The notes: generated by a model not told the origin, from the sequence alone. DNA of 64,000 nucleotides from Candidatus Omnitrophota bacterium (GCA_003598175.1 QZKN01000180.1:62001-126000); one strand, 5' to 3'. Counted from the first letter of the stretch, positions 41,030 through 50,899 are shown. Made by a program: numbers and translations.

Positions 41030-41761
41030 TCAATAATTGAAACGCTGGAATGTGTTGGTGTAGGTGATTTCCGGAACCTGGGCATGAGCCGGCAGGCGGC
41101 AGAGAAAATCGACGGTATTGGCGATTTCAGCGGGATCGATCCAATCGATCTCCATATCCGGCTTGCCGATTTCGTCAAAAATGCTGGTGTCGGTCATGCC
41201 GGGACGAATGGTGTGGACCACGATGCCATATTCGCAGAGTTCCTGCGCGATGCAACCGATGAAACCTTCCAATCCCCATTTCGTGGCCGTATAACAGGCA
41301 TTGCCGGGAAGAGACACGATGGCCAGCATGGAGGAAATGAAGATGATCCGTCCGGACCGACGTTCCATCATTTGCGGCGCAACCGCCTGCGTCACCAAAA
41401 ACGGACCTTTGAGATTGATTGCGAGTTGGTTTTCCCACTCGGAAAGGGAAGTGTCCATTATTTTGCCGGGCCGATAAATCCCGGCGTTGTTGACCAGAAT
41501 GTCAATCGGCCCGAAGGCGGCGTTGATTTGTTCGATTCCGTATTTCACTGACCTCGCATCGGCGATATCCGCCGGAAAAGCGATGATTTGCGGTGATATC
41601 TTACGTAATTCATATTCCGCGCGTTGCAGAGAATCCGCATCGCGGGCGCAGATCGCGGTTTTGGCCCCATTCTCAGCGAATTTTTTCGCGATGGCGAATC
41701 CCATGCCGCGACTGCCGCCGGTCACGAATACCACTTTGTCTTGAAAATATCCCATCGTCAT
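41030..41761 (-). CDS. Short-chain dehydrogenase/reductase (SDR) 1
   Basis: 243 residues. VVFVTGGSRGMGFAIAKKFA binds the nicotinamide cofactor, with ILVNNAGIYRPGK, Ser in ISSMLAIV and catalytic YTATK. The ATG overlaps the ABC exporter stop by four bases, and the stop is 7 bases from the next SDR start. The two SDRs share overall pattern and C-terminal architecture (EITYTNTFQRFNY here). They could act in sequence on a lipid or sugar exported by the neighbouring transporter; that is inference from context only. Confidence 0.9.
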   Translation of the reverse strand: MTMGYFQDKVVFVTGGSRGMGFAIAKKFAENGAKTAICARDADSLQRAEYELRKISPQIIAFPADIADARSVKYGIEQINAAFGPIDILVNNAGIYRPGKIMDTSLSEWENQLAINLKGPFLVTQAVAPQMMERRSGRIIFISSMLAIVSLPGNACYTATKWGLEGFIGCIAQELCEYGIVVHTIRPGMTDTSIFDEIGKPDMEIDWIDPAEIANTVDFLCRLPAHAQVPEITYTNTFQRFNY

Positions 41762-43587
41762 ATCCCCATCGCCGCAGGTTCTGCTTCCGGCAATAACTGA
41801 TCTTTATATTGCAACTGATACAGGCGGTAATAAAGCCCGCCCTGCGCTAACAATTCTTGATGCGTCCCCCGTTCGGCGATTTCGCCCCGATGCAGCACGA
41901 GAATTTCGTCGGCTTTTTGAATGGTGGACAGTCGATGCGCGACGATGAGGCTGGTGCGTCCTTCCATCAACCGCTCCAGCGCCTGCTGAATGAGATGTTC
42001 GGTTTCCGCATCGACGCTGGAGGTCGCTTCGTCCAAAACCAGAATGCTGGGATTGATCGCCAGGGCGCGCGCAAACGAAAGCAGCTGCCGTTGCCCGACG
42101 GAAAGCGACGCTCCTCGCTCCTTCACCTCCGCCTGATATCGCCCGGGAATCTTTGCGATAAAACGATTCGCCTGCACGGCCTGCGAAGCGCGGATAATAT
42201 CGTCGAGTTCAATATCCGGTCGCCCCAAACCGATATTACCGGCAATATCGCCGGAAAACAAGAAGACATCCTGCAGCACCAGACCCATATGGGAACGCAG
42301 ATTTTTCAACGCATAGTCCTTCACGTTGATTCCATCCACCAGAATTTCACCCTTTTGCACGTCATAAAAACGAAACAGTAGATTGATGATGGTGCTTTTT
42401 CCGGATCCCGTCGCGCCTACCAGCGCAATTCGCATCCCTTTCGGAACCGTAAACGAAACGTCGCGCAGCACCCAATCCTCTTCATTATAGGCAAACCATA
42501 CATTACGAAATTCGACCGAACCTTCGATGGATTTCGTAATCGGAGATTCCTTCTCGACGATAATGTCTTTCATATCCAGCAATTTAAAGACTCGCTCCGC
42601 CGCCGCCATCGCGGTTTGCATAATGTTGAATTTGTCCGCCAGGTCGCGAATCGGCTGAAAGAATTTTTGCGAAGCCTGTAAAAAGGCCGCCAGCGTTCCA
42701 AACGTCAACGCCTGGGAATCCTGGAGCATTTTTCCTCCGCCATACCATAGCAGTAGTGCGATGGCCAACGCTCCCAAAAATTCCACCGTGGGTAGGAAAA
42801 AGGAAAAATTCACCACGCTGCGAAGATTGGCGTCCCGAAACGATCGGTTCAACGTTTCGAATTGATCGAAATTGCGCTGCCGTCGCCCGAAAATTTGCAC
42901 GGTTTCCATTCCGACGATATTCTCTTGCAGAAATGCGTTCATACGGGACAGATATTGCCTGACATCGCGGTAGGATTCGCGGATATTTTTCTTGAACCGT
43001 AAACTTGCCCAGGCCATAATGGGCAACACCGACAATGCCACGAGAGTCAGCGAAGGGCTTAAATACAGCATGATGCCCAAAAGCCCCACAATAATCAAAA
43101 TATCGTTGAACGTGAACACGATGCAGTTGGCGAACATCGAATCCAGTGCTTCAATGTCGCTGGTAATGCGCGTCAACAGGCTGCCGACCGGCCGGCGATT
43201 GAAAAAATGGAGGGACATGCGTTCCAGATGGCGGAACAAGTGCAGCCGCAGGTCGTACATGGACTTCTGGCTCATGATGTTGACCAGATAAAATTCCACG
43301 TAATTGAAAATCAGACCCGCGACGAGCAGCAATAAATAAAGCAGAGCCAAAAGAGATAATCCTTCGGCTCGTCCTGCCTGAATAAATCGGTCGACCACGA
43401 TTTTAAACAAATAAATCGAGGCAAACAGATCAATGGCGGTGAATACCAACAACGCGAGAAACGCAAGGATAATATATTTTCGATATGGCAGCAGATACAC
43501 CAACAGCCGCTTCATCAATTTAGCGTCATACGCTTTTCCGATGACGGCGTCTTCCTGCGAATGGGATGCTGTTTTCGTGGATTTCAT
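41758..43587 (-). CDS. ABC exporter, fused permease and ATPase (MsbA-like)
   Basis: 609 residues. Six membrane helices (about 30-330) include LLPYRKYIILAFLALLVFTA and the RPVGSLLTRITSDIEALDSM coupling region. The ATPase domain has Walker A IALVGATGSGKSTIINLLFR, Q-loop GLVLQDVFLFSGDIAGNIGL, signature SLSVGQRQLLSFARALA and Walker B ILVLDEATSSVDAETE. This type-IV exporter architecture fits lipid, lipid-linked or drug export. It is the first gene of a six-gene minus-strand operon and is transcribed divergently from the polysaccharide deacetylase, 42 bases apart. Confidence 0.93.
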   Translation of the reverse strand: MKSTKTASHSQEDAVIGKAYDAKLMKRLLVYLLPYRKYIILAFLALLVFTAIDLFASIYLFKIVVDRFIQAGRAEGLSLLALLYLLLLVAGLIFNYVEFYLVNIMSQKSMYDLRLHLFRHLERMSLHFFNRRPVGSLLTRITSDIEALDSMFANCIVFTFNDILIIVGLLGIMLYLSPSLTLVALSVLPIMAWASLRFKKNIRESYRDVRQYLSRMNAFLQENIVGMETVQIFGRRQRNFDQFETLNRSFRDANLRSVVNFSFFLPTVEFLGALAIALLLWYGGGKMLQDSQALTFGTLAAFLQASQKFFQPIRDLADKFNIMQTAMAAAERVFKLLDMKDIIVEKESPITKSIEGSVEFRNVWFAYNEEDWVLRDVSFTVPKGMRIALVGATGSGKSTIINLLFRFYDVQKGEILVDGINVKDYALKNLRSHMGLVLQDVFLFSGDIAGNIGLGRPDIELDDIIRASQAVQANRFIAKIPGRYQAEVKERGASLSVGQRQLLSFARALAINPSILVLDEATSSVDAETEHLIQQALERLMEGRTSLIVAHRLSTIQKADEILVLHRGEIAERGTHQELLAQGGLYYRLYQLQYKDQLLPEAEPAAMGI

Positions 43588-43629
43588 AGACTCGAATCTA
43601 AACCAAAGGAATTAAAAGAAAAGTATATC

Positions 43630-44505
43630 ATGGAGTGTGATCATTCCGAAGTAATTCATTTCCAACCGCTTCATCTCGACAATACCGTTGCTCTCACCGT
43701 CGATGTCGAGGACTATTTCATGAGTCCGGAATGCATCCCGGTCGAAACCTGGCCGGATTTCCCTCCCGCGATACACACCGGCATGGAACGCTGCCTGAAC
43801 CTTTTCGAAAAATATAACGCCAAAGGCACGTTCTTTTTCGTCGCCTGGTTGGCCGAACGCTATCCGGAAATCGTGGAATGGACGGTGGAAGCGGGTCACG
43901 AAATCGGCACGCACACATACGATCATACGTTCTTGACCGAACTCGGTGAAAAGGAGTTTGCCGATAAAATTGAACGGAGTTTAAACATTTTGCGATCCCT
44001 CGCGCCGAGTCAGGCAATTGTTGGGCATCGCGCGCCGGCATTTTCACTGGAACGGCGCAAGAAATGGCAATTTGACATCCTGCGGGAAAATGGGATTCTC
44101 TACGATTCCTCCATCAGTCCTCATCAAACGTATTTATATGGGGATAAATATGCGCCGCGATTTCCGTATCGGCTTCATGGGCTTGTCGAAATCCCGCCGG
44201 CGACCATTCAATTTCCAGGAAAACGCCTGCCGGTGGGCGGCGGAGGGACGTTACGGATATTGCCGGAAATGTACCTCACGCGAGCGAGAAAACGCTATCA
44301 ATACGAAGGCTTCCCGCCGGTGATCTACATCCATCCGTGGGAATTCGTGCCCGAACACCCGAAAACCGCTTTGCCCTTGAAATTGAGTCTCATTCACTGG
44401 TGTGGAATCAAATCCACGGAGCGAAAAATCGAATCCATCCTCCGCGAAAACAACATCATCACGATGAAGAACTATTACGACCATCTCCTCGATCCATGTC
44501 GTTAA
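43630..44505 (+). CDS. Polysaccharide deacetylase (NodB homology, DUF3473)
   Basis: 291 residues from MECDHSEVIHFQPLHLDNTV. NodB motifs: TVDVEDYFM (catalytic and metal Asp), HEIGTHTYDHTFLTEL (metal His), VGHRAPAFSLE and YDSSISPHQ. The C-terminal FPPVIYIHPWEFVPEHP and IHWCGIKSTERKI match the DUF3473 extension found in deacetylases of exosortase-linked exopolysaccharide loci. It likely removes acetyl groups from an amino-sugar polymer or lipid-linked sugar. No exosortase gene is visible. No signal peptide is seen, so it may act in the cytoplasm. Confidence 0.9.
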   Translation: MECDHSEVIHFQPLHLDNTVALTVDVEDYFMSPECIPVETWPDFPPAIHTGMERCLNLFEKYNAKGTFFFVAWLAERYPEIVEWTVEAGHEIGTHTYDHTFLTELGEKEFADKIERSLNILRSLAPSQAIVGHRAPAFSLERRKKWQFDILRENGILYDSSISPHQTYLYGDKYAPRFPYRLHGLVEIPPATIQFPGKRLPVGGGGTLRILPEMYLTRARKRYQYEGFPPVIYIHPWEFVPEHPKTALPLKLSLIHWCGIKSTERKIESILRENNIITMKNYYDHLLDPCR

Positions 44506-44600
44506 AAAAGCAAAACCAATTTCGGTTTTGTTGCTAAAATGAGTGATTTCCGGTAAAATTGGGTGAAAACACATCCGCATGAAAAGAGAATCCTGAAATC

Positions 44601-44981
44601 GTGATCTCCGAACCGATGGAAATGCAAATTCGTCACAAAGATCGCTGCATCGTGATCGAAGTCTCCGGCGCCGTCAATATGGTTTATTCGCCCCAATTGC
44701 GCGAAGCGATTCATCGAGCTTTCCCCGAAAAAGTACACGGCGTGATCGTCGATCTGCACGGAGTGGGGTATATGGACAGTTCGGGCCTGGCCACGCTGGT
44801 CGAAGGCGTGCAGCTGGCGCAGCAAGAAAATAAGAAATTCGCATTGGCGCGAGTGGAGAGTGAAATGGTGCAGCATTTGTTCGAAATTTCGCATTTGGAC
44901 GGATTGTTCGAGCAATTTTCGACGATTGAAGAAGCAAAAGAAAGCATGATGAGAAAAAAGACAAAACTTACAAATCGATGA
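44601..44981 (+). CDS. STAS-domain anti-sigma factor antagonist
   Basis: 126 residues; GTG at 44601 or ATG at 44616 could start it. CIVIEVSGAVNMVYSPQLRE, VIVDLHGVGYMDSSGLATLV and the helix after it form a STAS domain with the phosphorylatable Ser of SpoIIAA/RsbV-type proteins in MDSSG. Such proteins switch partners with an anti-sigma kinase; none is encoded here. The stop codon directly abuts the stop of the convergent gene. Confidence 0.9.
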   Translation: MISEPMEMQIRHKDRCIVIEVSGAVNMVYSPQLREAIHRAFPEKVHGVIVDLHGVGYMDSSGLATLVEGVQLAQQENKKFALARVESEMVQHLFEISHLDGLFEQFSTIEEAKESMMRKKTKLTNR

Positions 44982-45560
44982 TCAACGAATCTCTCCCCAA
45001 ATGACTCCCTTCGAATCCATAAACAAATACCCCACACTCCACAATCCGTTCGTACAATCATACGGCAAGGTCAGAAATTGATGCTGATAGACGCCGTTTT
45101 CCCCTAACGCCGCCTGAATTTCCGCTGGGATTCGAGCGGGACCAAAACTATGCACAAACCAGCGAGGTCCGTCGGGATCGATCAACGGATTTCGTATCGC
45201 CAGAGCATGACGTACGGTTCCGTAACGCAAATCCAGCCAGCCGAACGTCCCATTCTGTTCGCAAAACGGATCGGACAAGTATTTATCGATCACGTTTGGC
45301 AGGCCGGCGCGCAACGCGGGAAACTGATTCCCTGCCTTTTGTCTGACCGATTCGGGAACCGGGGTCGGCTGCTCGATCAGCTCGCCGGGAATCAGGCGCG
45401 AAAGAGTATACGCGGCATGATTAAAAAAATCGGTGACATCGACGCGGGTTTTTAATTGCCGATAACGAAAAAGAATCAACATCGTCAGCACAATGCAAAC
45501 GATTACAAGCGCGATCAGTCGGAAAAAATACACGCGAAAAGAGGTCGTTGTCAATTTCAA
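44982..45560 (-). CDS. Single-pass membrane protein of unknown function
   Basis: 192 residues if started at the TTG at 45560, whose bases overlap the dGTPase stop (TTGA), suggesting translational coupling; a GTG 10 codons later is another option. LIALVIVCIVLTMLILFRYR is a membrane helix near the N-terminus, followed by an extracytoplasmic domain containing FEQNGTFGWLDLRYGT-like sequence and a C-terminal LPYDCTNGLWSVGYLFMDSK with repeated Gly and aromatic residues. I recognise no family. The longer frame upstream lies inside the dGTPase gene and should not be counted. Confidence 0.6.
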   Translation of the reverse strand: MKLTTTSFRVYFFRLIALVIVCIVLTMLILFRYRQLKTRVDVTDFFNHAAYTLSRLIPGELIEQPTPVPESVRQKAGNQFPALRAGLPNVIDKYLSDPFCEQNGTFGWLDLRYGTVRHALAIRNPLIDPDGPRWFVHSFGPARIPAEIQAALGENGVYQHQFLTLPYDCTNGLWSVGYLFMDSKGVIWGEIR

Positions 45561-46696
45561 TATCCAAAAATCTGTTTGTAGTCCTCGTCGGCGTACCGAT
45601 CTGTCATTCCGGATACATAATCCGCGACGGAACGCGGCAATCCTTCCGTTTCGACGCGTTTCAAAAACGAACGCGGGAGTTGTTTGGGATTGGCGGAATA
45701 ATGTTCGAACAGCCGGGTAATGATTCTCCGGCAACGGCTGTTGGTGCGCAAAACCAGCCGATGTCGATAGAGATGGTCCATGAGAAACCGTTTGGCTTCT
45801 TTGACTTTGATCGACATGGATTCGCTGTAATCGCCGGCGTGATCGATCCGCGCGAAATGGGCATCGCATAAACGACGGTGAGTTTCCCGCGCCACGTCCA
45901 TCACCATTTCGTTGATCAATTGAATGATGATTTGATAGCGCCGGCGTTTCTCATCAATGGCGGGAAAGAGCTGTTCCACTTTCTCCCACGCTTCGTTCCA
46001 CAACGGCAGTTGCCTAAGATCTTCCAAACGTAACAATCCCGATTCGATTCCATCGTCGAGATCGTGGCTGGTGTACGAAATTTCGTCGGCCAGGTCGACC
46101 AATTGTGCTTCGATGGGCAAAAAATCGGCGAGGTTTTCGCCCATCCCCGTATAAGGAGGTTTATTTTTCAAAATGCCCCGTCGGGTTTCTGCCGTCAGGT
46201 TCAAACCGGGATGCGTGGGGTAGTGTTTTTCCAGACAATCCACGATCCGCAAAGCCTGCGCGTTGTGTTCGAAGCCGCCATGATCGGATAGAAGTTCATT
46301 CAGCACCCGTTCCCCTTCATGGCCGAAGGGAGGATGGCCGAGATCGTGCGCCAATGCGTTGGCTTCGCAAAGATCTTCGTTCACGCCGAGAATGCGACCG
46401 AGCGTCCGCGCGATTTGCGCCACTTCCAGCGTGTGGGTCAGGCGGGTGCGGTAATGGTCGCCCGCGTTATACAGAAAAACCTGGGTTTTGTATTCCAGCC
46501 GGCGAAATGCAACGGAATGAATAATACGGTCGCGGTCGCGTTGATAGCAGGTGCGATAATCATGCTCGTTTTCCGCATAACAACGTCCCGCCGATTCTCC
46601 CGAACGCATCGCATAGGACGCAAGAAATTGTGTTTCCAGATTCTCGTAATCATGGCGAGTATGGAGGGAATTCAACCGGCAATTTGGCTTCAACAT
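45557..46696 (-). CDS. dgt: Deoxyguanosinetriphosphate triphosphohydrolase (HD superfamily)
   Basis: 379 residues from the ATG at 46696; a TTG at 46723 is in frame but lacks a ribosome site. DRDRIIHSVAFRRLEYKTQV, THTLEVAQIARTLGRILG, LAHDLGHPPFGHEGERVL and DLADEISYTSHDLDDGI supply the metal-binding H...HD...D residues of bacterial dGTPases. The enzyme cleaves dGTP (or other dNTPs) to the nucleoside and triphosphate in the cytoplasm. The length fits the shorter, allosterically controlled class. Downstream is a small membrane protein with an overlapping start. Confidence 0.93.
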   Translation of the reverse strand: MLKPNCRLNSLHTRHDYENLETQFLASYAMRSGESAGRCYAENEHDYRTCYQRDRDRIIHSVAFRRLEYKTQVFLYNAGDHYRTRLTHTLEVAQIARTLGRILGVNEDLCEANALAHDLGHPPFGHEGERVLNELLSDHGGFEHNAQALRIVDCLEKHYPTHPGLNLTAETRRGILKNKPPYTGMGENLADFLPIEAQLVDLADEISYTSHDLDDGIESGLLRLEDLRQLPLWNEAWEKVEQLFPAIDEKRRRYQIIIQLINEMVMDVARETHRRLCDAHFARIDHAGDYSESMSIKVKEAKRFLMDHLYRHRLVLRTNSRCRRIITRLFEHYSANPKQLPRSFLKRVETEGLPRSVADYVSGMTDRYADEDYKQIFGY

Positions 46697-46793
46697 GATT
46701 TCAATTGGAAATGCGGACTTCAAGGATCAAGGTTTGACATTCGCATCTCATTATACAAACTTTGTGCGAATCATGTAGATCAACCGTATTGAA

Positions 46794-49700
46794 TTATTCG
46801 TTCTGCTTGCAGCCGGGTTTGTCCAACAGTTCACGGATTTTCTTGATCAGTTTTTCCGGACTCGCCGGTTTATGCACAAAATCGGCGTTTCCATTGAACG
46901 CCCCGCTGCGAATGATGGCGTCATCCGTATATCCCGACATGAACAGGATTTTCATATCGGGATATTTGACGGAAAGTATCTCCGCCAGCTCCCGCCCGCT
47001 CATGCCGGGCATCACCAGATCGGTAAGGAGAAGATGGATGGGTTGAGGATTGGTTTCACATAGTTTCAACGCTTCGGATCCGTAACTCGCGGCAATGACA
47101 TGATATCCATACTCCTTCAACATGCGAATCATCAGATTCCTGACGATGGCTTCATCCTCGGTCAGCAGAATGGTCTCCGTTCCGCGCAATGATTCCAGCG
47201 ATTGTTTGGCTGGCGAACTCGCTTCCGATTGGCAGGCGGCGCAAGGAAGGTAGATTTCAAATGTCGTTCCTTTTCCCGGCTGGCTGAATACCTGAATATC
47301 ACCGCCGCTTTGTTTGACGATGCCGTAAACGGTGGAGAGCCCCAATCCTGTTCCTTCTCCCATCTTTTTCGTAGTAAAGAACGGATCGAAAATACGTTTT
47401 TGCGTTTCCTCATCCATCCCACAACCGGTATCACGAATGGAAATGACGGCATAAGCGCCGGTTGGCACTTTGTTCGATAGGAACGGCGCATCTTCACGAT
47501 TCCGTTGTTTCGTTTGGATAATCAATTTTCCCCCATTCGGCATCGCATCCCGCGCATTGACCGTCAGATTCATGATAATCTGCTCCAGCTGGCCGGGATC
47601 CGCCTTGACCATTCCCAGGGAGGAATCCGGGAGGATGATCAACTCGATATTCTCATTGATGAGACGGCGCAGCATTCGATTCAGGTCCAAAATCAATGTG
47701 TTCAGGTCCAACAATTTGGGCTGAAGGATTTGCTTCCGGCTGAACGCCAACAATTGGCGGGTCAGCGAAGCCGCCCGCTCTCCCGCCTTCTTGATTTCAC
47801 TGATCTCATCCCGCAAGGGATCGTTCTCTTTCAGGTCATTCAGGATGAGATCGCTGTATCCGAGAATCGCCATTAATAAATTATTGAAGTCGTGCGCAAT
47901 CCCGCCGGCCAATTTGCCGATGGCTTCCATTTTTTGGGACTGGCGCAGTTGTTCCTCCATATGCTTGCGTTCGGTGATGTCTTCGAATACGGTGGCAAAC
48001 CGGTTCGGCGCGGGAGAAAAGACGGATATGGCAAATTGTTTGCCCATGGGATCGAATGCGGTTTCAAACGATTGGGGTTGGCCGGTTTTCACGACCGTTT
48101 CGTAGTGATCCAAATAGGGCGGTTCGTCGGTTCCATACACAGCGGTTGCTTTTTTTCCCACGACGCTCTCTTTTTTCCTGCCCATGATGGATTCGAAAGC
48201 GGGATTTACATCGAGAATCACATAATCGGTGGCATTCCCGGCGCCATCATACAAAATTTCATGGAGCGCTGCTCCCTCTCTCATGGAAATGTAAAGAGAG
48301 CGGTATCGCTCTTCACTCAATGTCAACGCTTCATAATTTCGGCTGTTTCGCAATGCGATGGCGGCCAATCCGCCGAAAACGCGGGCCAGTTCCGCGTCAT
48401 GTTCGTTGAATCCAGTTGCCTTATTGGCCAGACCCATCAATCCCACAACCTGGTCCTCGATAATCAAGGGCGCGAACAAGACATTGTCCAATCGCACGTG
48501 GCCTTCGGGGATATACTCCATCCAATCACTGTAATGAAAATCATTTTCGTAGACCACTTTTTTTCGGTGATACGCATCCGCCCGCAGTCCCCGAATCGGC
48601 ATGGGTAAATTCGGATCAACCAAACAAGGCAACCCGCCGGCATCCAGAAATAACACCTCATTTTCGGCTCCATCCGCAGATAGCAATGCGATATATCCCG
48701 ACGAAGCCTTGATCAGTTCCTTACAAATGCCGAACAGGTTTCGTGCAACCTTGTCAAATTGGCTGCTTTCGAGAACCGCGCGGGAACCGGCCAAAAACGA
48801 CAGAAATTCTTTTTGTTTTTGCCGGGAAATTTCAAGCGTCAGTTGCAATGCCTTTTCGTTTTTCTTGCGCGCCGTGATATCTCGCCCTACACTGATGATA
48901 CTTTCCATTTCCCCATTGTCGGCAATCACTGCCTCCGCGGACCACTCAAACCACCGCCACCCGTCTTTCGTACGCATGCGCTCTTCGTGATTTGTGATGT
49001 GAGGGGGGGACTTTAATTTTTGTAAGGAAGAAAGAACTTTCGATTGATCTTCGGCAAGGATGAAATCGACAAAGGGCTGTCCTATCAATTCCGCTTCTGT
49101 TTTTCCAAAGGTCTTGCAATAATTCGGACTGACAAAAACCAGGCGATACTCATGATCGAATTCCACGATCAAATCCGTTTGATTTTCGACCAGCAAGCGG
49201 TATCGTTTTTCACTGGCGGCCAATGCTTTCAATGTTTGTTGCTGTGCCACGATGGTTCCGATCAATGTGGCCGCCGAATGGAGATGATTTTTTGCGATTT
49301 TAATTAGTTGCGGCGAGCGCGACCAATATGTTTTTGCCTGCTCCGGCAGTTCTTCGATCCTGATATGATAACGATAGGCAATCGCCTCCAACTTTTGTCG
49401 GTCTTGGGGAGGCTCCCCATATCCCATATTGATCGCGCCGATAATGTCGCCATTGGCTCGGATGGGAACGGAATAAATACGAAGCCCGCCGCGACACGCG
49501 ATATCCACCACGGCTCCCGTTTCCACACATTCCCGCGAACACTCCGTCCAGCAGGATTCATGGCAGTGCCAATTTCCGCTGGCGAGAGCTTGCTGTACGT
49601 CATCGGTGTTGCATAGCCGAAAGGATTTTTCATTCAGAAATCGGCACCAATGCGAATGCACGATGCCAAGGGCATAATCTCCGTTTTTTTCATATACGGC

Positions 49701-50003
49701 GACGGATGTATCCAACAAATCGATCACGTCATTGACGATATCACTCAATTTTTCCTTGCCGATGGCATCCAGAATCAAACGGCAGGTGTTGAGCGCCGAT
49801 AAATCAACGAATCCAGTCCGGCGTTCATCGGTTTTCGTAGCTGGATGGATTCCGGCTTTTTCCTCCGTCAAGCGATTCCGTTGAGTTGAATTTACACGAG
49901 AGAATGGTTGATCGGAACAAGTATGATTCCATTCAACCTCATCCGAGATGATAGTATTGCCGTTTTGAGGCAAACTGCCTTTCGATGGTTCTGAACAAGC
50001 CAT
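46794..50003 (-). CDS. Hybrid sensor histidine kinase with PocR, PAS, GAF and receiver domains
   Basis: 1069 residues, no membrane helix. Order: a PocR-like sensory domain (about 55-215; HCHESCWTECSRECVETGAV with several Cys), PAS (about 260-375; YRLLVENQTDLIVEFDHEYR), GAF (about 400-560), second PAS, HisKA with the phospho-acceptor in LAGGIAHDFNNLLMAILGYS, HATPase (IIMNLTVNARDAMPNGGKLI, DTGCGMDEETQKRIFDPFFT, GTGLGLSTVYGIVKQSGGDI) and a C-terminal receiver (ILLTEDEAIVRNLMIRMLKE, LLLTDLVMPGMSG). PocR domains bind small organic ligands such as propanediol-type or hydrocarbon derivatives; the ligand here is unknown. No DNA-binding output gene is adjacent. Confidence 0.92.
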   Translation of the reverse strand: MACSEPSKGSLPQNGNTIISDEVEWNHTCSDQPFSRVNSTQRNRLTEEKAGIHPATKTDERRTGFVDLSALNTCRLILDAIGKEKLSDIVNDVIDLLDTSVAVYEKNGDYALGIVHSHWCRFLNEKSFRLCNTDDVQQALASGNWHCHESCWTECSRECVETGAVVDIACRGGLRIYSVPIRANGDIIGAINMGYGEPPQDRQKLEAIAYRYHIRIEELPEQAKTYWSRSPQLIKIAKNHLHSAATLIGTIVAQQQTLKALAASEKRYRLLVENQTDLIVEFDHEYRLVFVSPNYCKTFGKTEAELIGQPFVDFILAEDQSKVLSSLQKLKSPPHITNHEERMRTKDGWRWFEWSAEAVIADNGEMESIISVGRDITARKKNEKALQLTLEISRQKQKEFLSFLAGSRAVLESSQFDKVARNLFGICKELIKASSGYIALLSADGAENEVLFLDAGGLPCLVDPNLPMPIRGLRADAYHRKKVVYENDFHYSDWMEYIPEGHVRLDNVLFAPLIIEDQVVGLMGLANKATGFNEHDAELARVFGGLAAIALRNSRNYEALTLSEERYRSLYISMREGAALHEILYDGAGNATDYVILDVNPAFESIMGRKKESVVGKKATAVYGTDEPPYLDHYETVVKTGQPQSFETAFDPMGKQFAISVFSPAPNRFATVFEDITERKHMEEQLRQSQKMEAIGKLAGGIAHDFNNLLMAILGYSDLILNDLKENDPLRDEISEIKKAGERAASLTRQLLAFSRKQILQPKLLDLNTLILDLNRMLRRLINENIELIILPDSSLGMVKADPGQLEQIIMNLTVNARDAMPNGGKLIIQTKQRNREDAPFLSNKVPTGAYAVISIRDTGCGMDEETQKRIFDPFFTTKKMGEGTGLGLSTVYGIVKQSGGDIQVFSQPGKGTTFEIYLPCAACQSEASSPAKQSLESLRGTETILLTEDEAIVRNLMIRMLKEYGYHVIAASYGSEALKLCETNPQPIHLLLTDLVMPGMSGRELAEILSVKYPDMKILFMSGYTDDAIIRSGAFNGNADFVHKPASPEKLIKKIRELLDKPGCKQNE

Positions 50004-50065
50004 GTACGTTTTCCCTCACCACAATTGCAATCTCACGCGGGTATTCGTTAGTCCGATTCTGTTTT

Positions 50066-50071
50066 ATTATA
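50066..50071 (-). promoter_or_regulatory. Possible -10 box of the histidine kinase gene
   Basis: On the minus strand GGTATAATAAAA contains a consensus TATAAT at 50071-50066, about 63 bases before the kinase start. The matching -35 (ATTCAG at 17-base spacing) is poor, so confidence is low. Confidence 0.35.
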
Positions 50072-50155
50072 CCATCGGTTCATCGAATCTGAATGGAAAT
50101 CCCTAAAAAAGTGAGGCAATCAAATAACAAGGCTGTATTCATTTTATGTAGAATG

Positions 50156-50899
50156 TTAACCGGATAATACCACCTGCCCATTGCGCATTTCCGGCACGAT
50201 TTGGGTCTTATCCATTTTCACACACTCGGTCAGGTCGCCTCCCAATCCGATTGATTCCAGATAGCGCCCATGAAAACACTGCTTCACCATATCCGACAGG
50301 CGGCCGCGATACAGTTCGAACAGATCGACGGCGGATCGTGCCGCGTCGGTCAATTCCACCGAGCCGTCCGGCGGCCCCAGCAACGATACGGCAATGCTCC
50401 CCAGGCAAACGGTGTCTTCCAGGCAATACATCCCCTCGCGGCCGGAAGCAACAAGCAAGATGGAGGCGTCCGGCTGCGTTCGCCATTCACTCAAACGGTT
50501 GCCGACGGCGGAACGATTGCTGAAACATGCGATCAACACCTGCTGTGCGCCCGCCGAGGCCGCCAGCGCTTTCGTCCCATTCGTGGTGAAATGGATAATC
50601 GTCTTGTCACGAACTTTTTTGGCCGTGAATTCATTCGGCGAGTTGCCCAAATCATATCCTTCGAGTTTGAATCCGTTTTTCTCCCCGCATAGAAGCGTGG
50701 GAATGCCCTGTTCCTGCAAGGTGGTATACAGCGCCCTCGCCGCCTGGTCGCTTTCTTGCGGAATGATCTTCTTCGCGCCTTTCGACAACGCTCTCACCAT
50801 TACCGTCGTCGCGCGCAACACGTCCGCCACGACGAGAGTTTTTCCACTCATATCTCGATTTTTCAGCTCGTTCCAGGTAAATATAACATCCAACAACAC
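50156..50899 (-). CDS. comB: 2-phosphosulfolactate phosphatase family protein
   Basis: 247 residues. LVVADVLRATTVMVRALSKG, ESDQAARALYTTLQEQGIPT, LEGYDLGNSPNEFTAKKVRD, IHFTTNGTKALAASAGAQQV and DSGREGMYCLEDTVCLG-like sequence match the ComB family. ComB dephosphorylates 2-phosphosulfolactate in coenzyme M synthesis of methanogens; bacterial members are widespread and most likely have another phosphatase role, since no other coenzyme M gene is seen. Transcribed alone, on the same strand as the kinase gene downstream. Confidence 0.88.
   Translation of the reverse strand: MLLDVIFTWNELKNRDMSGKTLVVADVLRATTVMVRALSKGAKKIIPQESDQAARALYTTLQEQGIPTLLCGEKNGFKLEGYDLGNSPNEFTAKKVRDKTIIHFTTNGTKALAASAGAQQVLIACFSNRSAVGNRLSEWRTQPDASILLVASGREGMYCLEDTVCLGSIAVSLLGPPDGSVELTDAARSAVDLFELYRGRLSDMVKQCFHGRYLESIGLGGDLTECVKMDKTQIVPEMRNGQVVLSG

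Noticed and set aside
44511..44530. CAAAACC/GGTTTTG hairpin after the deacetylase gene as a terminator
   Set aside because: The stem lacks a following T-run on the plus strand; the T-run is on the other side, where no minus-strand gene ends.
45561..45869. N-terminal extension of the small membrane protein at 44982-45560
   Set aside because: Lies within the dGTPase gene in another frame and is Arg-rich, without family similarity.
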